Source: Halichondria panicea (Eukaryota > Porifera > Demospongiae > Suberitida > Halichondriidae). Taken from it: DNA of 64,000 bases. Shown one piece after another: positions 24,426 to 40,100 of the stretch. Numbering within the stretch: the stretch's first letter is position 1; each line of letters starts with the position of its first letter. The stretch lies in contig NC_087378.1 of the NCBI RefSeq assembly GCF_963675165.1, positions 7,548,273 through 7,612,272 of the forward strand. The letters are read 5' to 3'. Under the pieces are notes generated by a model. The model was given only the letters and a program-made list of their open reading frames with translations, did not search any database and was not told the DNA's origin. The position numbers and the translations under genes are program-made.

Positions 24426-24917
24426 CTTCTTTTGGTAAGGATGAGATTTTGTTTTGGCTGTTGCTGAATTGTTGGCTTGCTGATGAGTTGATGGATTGAG
24501 CCTAACGTCAGTGCTTATATACCAACTCTTAAACCTCATTATTATATGATGATTCATTCTAGTCGTTGAAGTGAATAATCGGCAGACTCTTTCCATTTGC
24601 ATAGCAACAATGAACATTCTAAGAAGCCTGAATGCAACAACAGATGGTAGATGGTTCCAGGTTGGCTGGTGAGTATAGGTGGAACAGTTACTATGCAAGA
24701 CATGTATAATGGGGCATTTTACATTTACATTGTATGCAATAGAGGTACAGCCCCTATACACCATGCAAGGTAAGCATTATAGCAAGCAACTTCCACTGGA
24801 TGTTGTTAATGTATGAATACAATGCATGGTCACAGCAGAATGATTTGCATTATAGAGTGAGGCACATGGTCCACAGAAGTCTCCCAGCACAGTATAGTAC
24901 AGGAGGACTGATCAACC

Positions 24918-25820
24918 ATGGCTATATATAGCAAGTTGAGCCAGGTAGGTTACTACACTATTAATACTCAGTCTAATAGGCCTGATTGGATTAGGGTGAC
25001 CTCTTTGCTCTTGCCTCCTCCTATATTTATCAGAGCATTGCTACCCATACCGGTTGTGGTACTTGATAGACGCTCATGGGCAAGTAGTCGGGAGGTTGGG
25101 CTCAATGGTCTCTCTACTATTGCAAGGCAAAACAAAGCCGATCTACCACCCAGCAGGTATTCATGTGAAAGCATGCTATCGAGCGCTGAGATTGTGTTTT
25201 GCTCCCCACAGTTGACATGGGTGATAATGTGGTTATTATCGATACAAGAGACATTGTGTACACTGGAAACAAGTGGAAAGATAAACTCTTCAGGCACCAC
25301 ACAGGGTAAGAAATCATACTTATTGACTTTATGTCGTTGACTTATCTACTACCTCCAATCTTCCACACACACACACACACATGCACGCACACACACGCAC
25401 ACATGCACACACACACACACGCACAACGCACACAGGTACGTACACCTCCCTAATAAGTAGTAAGGTGTGTGTGTTAGTCGATTTTTTCCTCTAGCTATCC
25501 AGGTGGGCTAAAAGAAGTGGCAGCTTGGAGGTTGCATGAGAAGGACGCAACATGCAAGCACTCAAGAAAGCAGTCAATGGAATGCTGCCAAAAACAATCT
25601 TCGCAAAAAAAGAATGAGACAGCTACATCTTTTTCCTGACAGTGTAAGCACTCTAGAATGTACAGTAAACACTCACCCACTGATTGTTTCCATTATTACA
25701 GGACCATCCATATGCCCTGAACATTTACAAGGACCGTCAGCAGTTTACAAGAAACTGGATGAATATACAAAGGATGAAGTTCAGAACTTTCCTGAAATTG
25801 TTCGAGTTCCCCATTTATGA
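24918..25820 (+). pseudogene. MRPL13 pseudogene, copy C
   Basis: It shares with copy B the single-base loss in exon 2 (near 25050) and both exon 4 frameshifts. In exon 5 it retains HPYALNIYK coding but lacks 10 bp just after it (near 25732). The shared lesions show that B and C descend from an already broken copy. Confidence 0.87.
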
Positions 25821-25954
25821 TTCATCTACACTTATATGTATGTTAATTATTATGTATGTATTATGTATGTTAATTGTTGTTAAATTCATGTACCGTAACC
25901 GCGTTTATGATGTTAAGTTCATGTGGTATTGTATGATGCAATGACTCTAATTTG

Positions 25955-26995
25955 TCACTCCTCATTGTTCTGGACTACTGTCTGCATGTCCTCAAGTATG
26001 TTGATTAGTTTGAGACGCTCAGCAGTGAGTTGCTCAATGTGTTGCTTGTCCTTGTCCTGCTTTGCTCTTAAAGCCTCCATTGAGTCCTTATATTCAGCAT
26101 CAAATAAGGCCCTGTATGTAAAGGGATAAATAGGTAACTTATATACAGGTTCTCACATTATTGAGGTCCACGTTTTCTCTGTCACTCCTCCAAGTGCCTC
26201 TAGTGCCGTGGGTTTATTGTGCTCAATGGTTGCTTCTTCAAGCTGCGTAGAGAGCTTGTCCAATTGTAGTTTGTTGGTAGCAACCAAGGCAGTATGTTCA
26301 TCCATCTCTCGCTCGTATTGAGCTTGTTGTAGATCTATAGCGTCATCACTCTGTATCAAATTTATAAGAGTAAGATTACATAATGAATTTCGTTTACTTG
26401 AGTTTGCCATGTTGTCCGGAACATTTCTGTTAGTGTTGTCATTTGAGTTTCGTATGTGTCCCTGTAGTAATTGAATCATTGTATTGAGTTTATTGAGATC
26501 CATATTTACACTCACATGTGATTTTGTCGTTCTTCATTTTTCTGTGCAATTTGTGAATTGAGCTGAGCAATTTTGTCTCTTCTTTCACAGTTCAGCTGTT
26601 CAAACCTATGGTATGGTAAGTACGACTGTAATCAGCATAATTATATAGATATGAAGTACAATCAAATCATGTATTTAAAACTAATTAACAAAAATGTAGT
26701 ATACATTTTTTACATTTTTGCTTGTGCCTGAGTTTGGGCAACTTTGAGCTCAGCCACTTGAAGTGTCTCCTTCATCTTGTTTTGTTTCTCTGACGTTGCG
26801 ATTAGCTTTCCATTAGTTACTTCCAATTGAGCTTCAATTTGCTTTCGTTTAGCGTACTCTCCAGCCAGCACTCGTTCATTCTGGGCCTTTGCTGGGGGTA
26901 ATATAATCAATGGTCAATGTTTAAGAGTGTTTGCTACCTTTCTGTAATTCCCTCAAACTGCTCAGAATCACATCCACTTGGAAACCACCTTCCAT
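25955..26995 (-). CDS. Coiled-coil protein of unknown function, intact copy
   Basis: Five exons in phase (26938..26995, 26714..26891, 26516..26605, 26157..26348, 25955..26111) encode 224 aa. The start MEGGFQVDVILSSLREL is followed by nearly continuous charged heptads, for example KRKQIEAQLEVTNGKL, NQ/E-rich KIAQLNSQIAQKNEERQ, and HIEQLTAERLKLINILE. No catalytic motif or membrane segment is seen. A weak resemblance to synaptonemal complex central element proteins (SYCE1) was considered but is not established. The start lies 175 bp from that of RPS20 on the other strand. Copies A and B are frameshifted, so this is the only working one. Confidence 0.72.
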
Positions 26996-27170
26996 CTTCT
27001 TTGCACAGTCCAGTGCACAGTCTCTAAGTTACTTCTCACAAGATCTACTGCGCATGTCCGTTCTCTCCTTCTCCACGTGGTTCTTTCTACCAAGCCAAGA
27101 AAACGGTTGTGTTAGGTTCACCGCTGTTCATAAGCTTTGAATACGTCGGCCTAACTTTTATAACAGCAAA

Positions 27171-27972
27171 ATGGTAAGTTAGAGGGTAGCTGATTATCCT
27201 GCTCTCTCCTTTTTCGTTAAAAATTGACTCTAGGGGCCATAGTTAAAGTTTGGTGTGTGTCTATTGAAAAATCCTATCTACAGTTCAGTTTTATATCACC
27301 CTTATATAGTCGTACAAGAAGGAAGGAGTACAGGAAGAGTCTCAGGTCCACAAGATCAGGATCACTCTCACCAGCCGAAACGTCAAAAGTCTTGAGAAAG
27401 GTTCGTAGTTAGCTGGACTAGACTGTTTAGTTTAGCGTTGAGAGAGAGAATAAAATTATGTAATAAAGCTATCCATACGCTACTATACTGTTAGTGTAGT
27501 ACGTTCAAAGACTGGTTCATTTGTTAGTGTGTGGCGACCTCATTCGTCGGGCCAAGGACTCTGAGCTCAAAGTGAAGGGCCCTGTGCGTATGCCCACTAA
27601 GGTCCTTAAGATCACCACCAGGAAGACCCCCTGTGGTGAGGGCTCCAAGACTTGGGACAGGTTCGAGATGAAAATCTACAAGCGTGTCATTGATTTGCAC
27701 AGTGCTGCCGAGACTGTGAAGCAAATCGTATCCTGAAATATAGTATTAGTAGAAGTCTTAAGTATTGTTATCCCTTGTACTATTCTGTACAGAAACTGTC
27801 CACAATTAGGTGGTTTATTTACTCTTCCTTAGTGACTATCAAGGTCTATTATATAGGCTGTGTGTACTGTCAAGAGTACTTTGTACACTGTGTAGTTTCC
27901 TTGACCATAGGTTAGACATCCATCAGCATTGAGCCCGGTGTTGAAGTGGAGGTGACCATTGCAGACGCCTGA
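27171..27972 (+). CDS. RPS20: 40S ribosomal protein uS10 (RPS20), the intact copy
   Basis: Four exons: 27171..27173 (only the ATG), 27310..27400, 27528..27727 and 27916..27972, giving 116 aa (human 119). It is a small-subunit ribosomal protein in the cytosol. Matches include [48 protein letters not shown] and the end [16 protein letters not shown]. Reading past the third exon gives an early stop (VS*). The donor GTATCC after KQI and acceptor GTTAG before TSIS restore the family sequence exactly. This is the only complete RPS20 of the three, because the other blocks end before exon 4. Confidence 0.95.
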
Positions 27973-28144
27973 TTGATTCAGCTCACTGGTGTGTTGAAAG
28001 AGAGACTGTTTCTTAATAATGCTTTATTCTTTGTACTGATGTTTTGATGTTGAAAAAAACATTCAAATGATCATAATCATGTTTTACAAGTGATACAATG
28101 CCAAGCAATAATATACATGTAGTCCAAAGTCAATAAGTGATAAG

Positions 28145-28851
28145 CTAGCTAACTTCTACTCCAAATTTGTCAAAGTTTCTCAGAATGATACCCAGCCTTA
28201 GTGATACATTGCCCATTGCTTCGGTCCTTAAATTCTGCCTGTCCTGAGTAGTGTATATGCTTGTTTCATCTTTAAGTTCAGGGTTTCCACCAAGAAAGAA
28301 ACCTGTGCAGTGTATACAATTAATGTCTGTTATTGAGCCTCAATATTAAAGCACTTGCCAATAAACTGTTCTTTGAATGTCCCTATGGGTTTCCAAGTTA
28401 CACACTCGAGGTTGTGAATTCCAGGTACTGTTGGAACATGGCAAAAGCCATATCCATCTGAAATGTTATATAAACATTCTCAGGGTCAATCCATGATAGC
28501 ATAATTTATTCAGCTTACAAAGCTCTTGTCGTCCGAAGAAATCTTCGTGAAGGACTTGGAAATGTAGTTTTGGCCATCCTTGTAGACCTTTGCAGGCGAG
28601 GTGAATGTTGATAGGATGTGACCACTTAGCAAAGCTTCCATCCTGGACACCAAGAGCATTAGATACATAAGCTAAAATCAAGAGTGCATGACCTTACGTA
28701 CTTGAGGGTGATCTACTTGTGTTTGTCCTTCTTGGAGACCTTCCAGCACTTTCCAAGCACTGCCCAGGGTTAGCCCCCACTTGCAGCTGAGACTTCCAGA
28801 TGGAAATCCATTAGCTCCAACCAATTCTCCAATGATATGCACTTCAGCCAT
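28145..28851 (-). CDS. B9D2: B9 domain-containing protein 2 (ciliary transition zone)
   Basis: Four exons (28702..28851, 28519..28642, 28359..28457, 28145..28302) give 176 aa, matching the human length of 175. B9D2 is a subunit of the MKS/B9 complex at the ciliary transition zone. It starts [16 protein letters not shown], and continues [46 protein letters not shown] and ends [13 protein letters not shown]. Intron 3 appears to use a GC donor (GCAAGT). It diverges from the HUNK-like kinase with 466 bp between starts. Confidence 0.95.
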
Positions 28852-29317
28852 TCTTTCCCAGAGCTTGATGTTCATAAAAATGGGCGTGGCCTGTAACAAC
28901 CCGGACATGGGGTGGATCTGGTCACGCCCCTTTACAGGCCTTAGAAAAAAGGGCGGAGATTCTAGTTGCAGCGAGCATGTGCAAGTTCTGCAGCCTTTAG
29001 GGGGGCGTAGCTCAACACAGCCAGTCTAGCTGAGTCCCGAGCATTGTAAACGTCAAGCTGCAAGAGATCTAACTCGTTATCTAATTATCGCCTATTTGTT
29101 CTAAAGGTGCTTTCTCATCAATTTGCAGCTCTCAAAGGTGAGCATTTTCGCACCTGTATAAGCATTCAGCCGACAAGACAACAGTAACAGAGCTGGAGCT
29201 GTATTCAGCCCGCAAGACAACAGTAAACTGAGCTGGAGCTGTATTTAGCTAGCAAGACAACAGTAAACTGAGCTGGAGCTGTATTCTGTGAGCTGATCTG
29301 CTACCCAGTGTGTCTTG
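28852..29317. promoter_or_regulatory. Divergent region B9D2 / kinase with 40-bp tandem repeats
   Basis: Three tandem units of 39-40 bp (29164-29202, 29203-29242, 29243-29282), each with CAAGACAACAGTAA and GAGCTGGAGCTGT, lie just upstream of the kinase start. They are probably in its 5'UTR or promoter. Confidence 0.6.
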
Positions 29318-33844
<4,527 letters not shown>

Positions 33845-34194
33845 CTTGCACTAACTAATTACTATAATAACATGTAGAGATATTTTTGCACTTTCCATTA
33901 TGTTTTTTTGATCATACATTATACCTTTAATTATTTAATTTGTGTCTGTGTGTGTGGATGCATGCTGTTTTTATACCACCAGCCCTTGAGGTCTTTGTCA
34001 ATCATAATAACTATGCTGTATGGTTGTTTCTCTAGAGATTGAAGATCAATCTCTGGTTTCTCTAGGAGCTCTGCAAAGCCTGGGTCACATGATGTTTGGG
34101 GGAGGGGCTGATACGGCCTTTCTCAGGCTTCCTGCAAAGTTGCACAGCACACAGTAAATATCTATGAGTACTTCAAGAAACCGTGTAACTCGTC
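33845..34194. other. Intergenic region, kinase / receptor
   Basis: About 350 bp AT-rich 3' flank followed by the putative promoter of the receptor at 34195. No recognised motif. Confidence 0.4.
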
Positions 34195-37100
34195 ATGCCT
34201 ACTTGTGTGGCCTACTGCTTGCTGCTGGTCTTCCTTACACACTCCTGTATCCTGCCCTACAAGACAGCAGAGGCCCAAACTGACTACAGCCAGGTGATAC
34301 CAGCCAACTTCCCTAGCCCTGCTGGAGGCAACTACACAGTCAAATATGTATCAGAAGATGGCGCAGATGACATAAATTGCCTAGAGAATCAACAATTCTC
34401 TCCTCCTGATAATTCAAACGTCATAATATACTGTCGAACACTTCGCTATGCTCTGTTTGGTAACCACGATTATCAAAACAACCAAAGCGTGGCTAACATC
34501 ATTGTGCTAATGCAACCTGGACGATATCCTTTCGGGAATGTGTCAATTGTATTGGAAGATTTTACCAACCTCGTTATTTCTAAAGTGCCGAACTCAGTTG
34601 GAGAGGTGGTGTTGTATTGTCAGGAATATCTCGAGCATGACTACAACAATTTGTATATAACGTACTCCAGCTATGTTGCCGTTAATGATGTGGTGTTTGA
34701 GAAATGTGGTCCCTTGTCTCCAGGAATGGGCATACGTTCAGTGGAATGGCTGAATGTCTCTAACTGTATTGCTAGGTGAGCGCTGTGTGTGTGGGTGTGT
34801 GCGTGTGTGTGCGTGTAGTATTGCAAATCACTATCACACATTGTTTATATGTACGTAACTATGCAATCTCTATGTGTACTATCTACGTAGTACCTAAGGT
34901 ACCTATTAACCATGCTATTAAAAATACTATTTTTCTTCCCCCAGGGATAATTATCACAGCGGGATCATAACGTACCAAAGTGTCAACATGACCTTTGAGA
35001 ACTGCACATTTGAGAACAACAACAGTACAGCATCGTACAATATATCAGTTTATCTAAACCCTGGGGAAATTCGTTTCGCCGGTGCCCTGTCTATCAGCTG
35101 GCAAAATCTTAGCAATTCGGTCGGATTTGCCGAGATTACAAACTGCAAATTCATGAACAACACTGCGTGGATATCACGTCTAAACATGAACGATACTCGA
35201 CCGAACCTGTACATCCCACAAGGTCACGGGGGTGCAATTACTACACACTTCGATAACACCACCAACCACATGATCAGAATTGACAACACTATTGTTCGTG
35301 ACAACACAGCGAGATTCAACGGTGGAGGTGCTTTCTTCTCGTTTTACCAAAGGGCCAGTAACAATCAGATTATGATCACAAACTCTAGTTTCGAGGATAA
35401 TGAGAGCATACTTGGAACTGGTGGAGCAGTCAGTATGAGCACTTTCTATAAAGCCAACAACAATCATCTGTTTATATCTGACACCCTCTTCTTGAACAAC
35501 ACTGCTTCTCTTGGAGGTGGCGGGTGTAGCGTCAACATTCAAGTAAGCTACGTAACCCCAGCCATATAATAATGTCTATAACTAGAGGCACATACGTAGG
35601 TCTGGCCTCACACACACATACCCACTACGTAATTTTTTTATTTCCTTTTAATGCCTGTACAGTAGTGCCTTTACATGTAGGTCATTTATGAGCTGTTTTA
35701 ATTCGTTTTTACTGACCCAATACATGTTTGTGAGTTTCTATAATTAATACATTATTGTCTGAATACTTTCGTACATTTTGTGTATATAGGATCAGTTGAT
35801 TGAGAAGACAGAGTTGCTTATATCCAATGTGGCTAATTTCGAAAACTGTACGTTTGAGAGCAACTCATCTCCCGAGGGTGGAAGTGCCGTGAGTCTTGTG
35901 TCCAATGCAAGAGTGGACCAGGCACTCAGTACAACCGACTTTATTAACTGGTGCGTCGTTATTAAGTATTATGTACATGTGTAACTATAAGCCTTTCAAG
36001 TGGATGAAATGCCTGCTAAATTGTAGAAGAGGTTGGTCTCTTTTGTTGAGATTTCCTCCTTTTATTGGAGAATTATGATAGTGGGAAATCAATGAGTCAG
36101 TAGCTCTATACTTACTTTGTTGTGGTACACTTTTTGTTGTTAGCCTCTGAAATGTATCTTTATTCTCTCTCTCTCTCTCTCTCTCTTTTGTTCAGTTCTT
36201 TCCTGAACAACGTAGCTCACGAAGAGGGGGCAGTCCTGAGTCTGCGATTCCCCATCAAATTCAACGGTAGAACAGTTTTCAAGAACAATATGGGAGGAGG
36301 TGTGGTAGTCCTCCAGTCCCGGATGGATGTGAGTGGGTGGGTGTGGTTTGAAGGGAACACGGCCGATCAGGGAGGAGCTCTGATGCTGAGAGAAGAGAGT
36401 GTTGTAAGTTATGTACACTCTTAGCCTTCATTAGCCTTATAAAACTGACCATAATTCATGAATTTTATTTGCTTCACCTCTACGCTCAGTTGTCCCATTT
36501 TGTGCCCTAACACTGAGTATGAACATTCTTACATTATAATGGTTGCAATGTGGACACTGTAATCCCTTGCCCCACACTAGATGCAAGTATTAAGAGACAC
36601 CAACATGACCTTCATCAGGAACTCAGCTAGACGACAAGGAGGAGCTATTTCAGTCATATCGCCATCTGTCGGCCTGGACACGGACATTATCAGATTGTTC
36701 AACACGAGATGCTTCATTCAGTATGACGTTATTGACACACCCGACTCAATACAACCATCAGATTGGAATGTACGTAATCACACACCCTTAAAATGTACAG
36801 TCTACATGTGCGTGCCTTACATACAAAGATATTCAACTACAACCCCCCCGTTTTAATCAATGGTTTGGGGATTCTTTCAGCTGCCATAACCTGAATTCCG
36901 TGGATACAATTCAACGATTTTCTAAAAGCTTAGACAGTAAACAGAGACCTTTCAAATAGTGTTATCAAAGTTCATAGTCGAGAGATGCGCAGTCCCCAGA
37001 GTATGCATGTTATTGTGGGTACCATACTTTTATATAACCATGTCTGGTAATGTCAATTGAACAACGACTCGCTGGTCCCTGAGCTTTGTATGTTGGTTTC

Positions 37101-40100
37101 TAAAATATTACCACACGGCCTTTCCTCTGGCCTTAGTTATACCAGGAGCACATGAATAGGGAGAATAGCTCCTGGTTAGAGGCTGTACTAATATTTGCCA
37201 TGGGCTGTCTTCATTTGGTACGTTTCATAAATACATTTTTTTGCACAGACTATTATTACAATACTGTTGGCTGTGTTGCAGGCCACCTTCAGGTTCATTG
37301 ACAACAGAGCTGAAATCAACGGTGCTGCTATACATGCCACGGATATCGCCAGATGCACCTACACCCCCTCACTGAACACCACGGATACAGTCACAGTTAC
37401 TGAGAGATCCATCTTCTCACTCAATACAGTCTTCTATTTCAGGTAAGTGGGAACTGGCATAATTTGCACGAGGAGTATGTTGCAAGATTAAATGTTACAG
37501 TGTACATGTACAGGACTGGCGTGTATGTGCAAGCTAGGTGGTAGTACTTCTCATTCGTTGCCTTTCTATATATCAATGAACATTATAAGCAAGTATGGCA
37601 GGAGTACATTGGATTGGTGCCCTTGGAAGGACATACTGTAATAACAGGATGCCTGTGTTAGCTTTTGTGTTGAAACATGTGCTATGGAGATTTTGTGTGC
37701 TATTGATCTTGTTACACTCTAGTATTAGTGTGTCTTGCTAGAGTATGGCCACAAAGCTAGACTGTGTTGAGGTTGTTCTACATAATCTGACTCATCATGT
37801 GTTTTGTGTCTCCAGTGGTAACGAGGTGACTGACAACACGACAGTCAGGGCCAACATGTCAGTAGCCTCATCACCCTCCAACCTGCTCTTAAGCCCACAG
37901 GTGAGCAACATTATTTGTGAGTTAGTAAACATAACTAGGGCTCAAATAAACAATAACTTGTGTGTTGTATTTGCCCTGAAGTAAGCAATCATTCGTTTAT
38001 TTGCCCTGAAGTAACAGTTACTGTAGCTTGGTTGTGTATTTGTCCTGAGGTAAGCGATTACTGTGTGTATTTGACTAGCAGTACCAACTTTCAATGTTGT
38101 AGTTGTGCAAAACAGTTAATAATTAGAAGTCACTAGCAGTCACTAGCAGTCGATCTTGTTCGTATTGTTGCACCATATCAGCCTTGAGTACAAACATGTA
38201 GATGTTGACACCATCCTGACACTTCCCCCCCCCCCGTGTGTGTGTGTGTGTGTGTGTGTAGGAGGTGACTGGTGCTCCGGGGGAGGTGATTGAGTTCAAA
38301 ATAAGGGCAATTGATCAGAGTGGGAACTGGAGGAGGGCCGTCTGGAGTCTCAATGACAATGGAGTCACTACGGTACGTGTGTTAAACCAAAAGTTATAAT
38401 TATGTCATACATTTGCCAAGCACCTGCTGGACTGTACGTACTCTAGATATTGTTATAATAATAATTATTGTTAAATTTTTCAATGTACATACGTATGCTT
38501 TATTCCAACTTGGCTTTGCATTTTTTATACCTCAATTAATATACAGTAATTTTGGTATGCATTGATCACAAAAATGAATTGCACTACGTCACACGCATGC
38601 AGGACCCAACTGAAGGCCAGGAGTTCTTCGTGCTCACTCCAGCTGGCAGCACACACAGATACACTGTACAGAGCAAGGACGGTTATTCTTATGAGAATTG
38701 CTCCAACAGCAAAACACTGCATCAGAACAAAATTGATTTCAGCCTCGTTCAAATTATTGCTGGAGACATCGTGAGTTAATTGCTCTTCCATTTCGGTGGC
38801 TATATTTCTTTGAGAGCCTGTAAAGTTTGAGTTCAGATTTCCCAAATTCATTTGTCTAAATCCATGAATTTTGGCAAAAACTACGGCTCCACTATATTGT
38901 GTGTTGTTTCTCGCTCCCCTCAGGCTAATATCAGCACCTCTATTGTGGGTGTGGCCTGTTGTCACCCTGGTTACGTGTTCAACGACAACAGATCCACGTG
39001 CGAGTATAACCGCGACAACAAAGTGATTCTGAGAGGAGACATTAACCATCGCTACCTGTACATAGAGGTACGTGCAGGTAGTAATTATTTGCTGTTATTC
39101 TGACTGTAATAATTGTATATACTGTGATTTCAATAATCTGTTGACACATGTTTTATATGAGGCATAGCTAATTGACAATTAAGCTTTATAGTACGGCATT
39201 AATTCACTTTAAGTGTGTTTTGTCCCCTCTCTCACTAGCTTGAGTATTAGTGTTGTGTAGTTTACCCCTCTCCTCTCCTCTCCTCTCCCCTCTCCCCTCT
39301 CCCTCTCCCTCGTATAGCCTGAGCACTATGCTTCAATGCGGAATGGGAAGCTGGTGTCGGCCGTCATCCCACCCACATTCCAGAACTGCTCTACTCAAGG
39401 AGCACTTCGTGGATGTCTGTACAAGTTTGACGGTGAAGATGACCAGTGTGACTACAATCGCTCAGGTGGGTCTCCTGTTAGGTCGGTAATATCTCTTTCT
39501 TCCCCACTGTCCCCCACCCTCTACCATTTCCTATAATTATAGGCACACATACTAGCCTTGTTGAACCTGGTTGCTTTAGAAGCCTTGTAATTTAGTGATT
39601 AAGTATGCATTTTGTGTAATTGTAGTGCATTTCTATGGCAACTGACATTGATGCTAGCTAGGTTGTGAGTATATGTTAATACGCACAAATAGTTTATTCA
39701 CAACAATTTTCTATATTTGTAGGGTTCCTGTGTGGTAATTGCCCTGAGGGTCAAGGTCTGGACCTCACGCTCAGGTTCTGCAAAGAGTGCACTGTGAGAG
39801 ACACCATCTGGGTGACAGTAATCGGTACAAAATCACCATATTGTTAATTGCATGTGGTCTAACTTAATTGTGTATTGTACGTGCAGTTATTCTCTGTATA
39901 ATTGCCGCTGTTCTTGTGATTGTGTTCAACATTGGAGTGCCTAACGACCTCAAAGGATGCTTCTTCTTTGTTCAAGTAAGAAGAAGAAAGTGTTTGTTTA
40001 CCTATACCAGATAAAGATGTGGGTGTATGGTGGATAATGGCAGTGCATGGTGGGTAATGGCAGTGCATGGTGGACAATGGCAGTGCATGGTGGACAATGG

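Larger units (their letters stand above)
10690..27840. repeat. Tandem triplication of a four-gene block
   Basis: Three direct copies begin at about 10690, 17400 and 23536. The second and third are nearly identical with a constant offset of 6135 bp across the secreted gene. The first is more diverged. Gene order in each is secreted Cys-rich peptide (minus), MRPL13 (plus), coiled-coil gene (minus), RPS20 (plus). The first two copies end in foldback elements; the third runs on into unique DNA containing the RPS20 last exon and B9D2. The first copy also carries private insertions at about 12062-12417 and 15345-16205. Confidence 0.92.
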
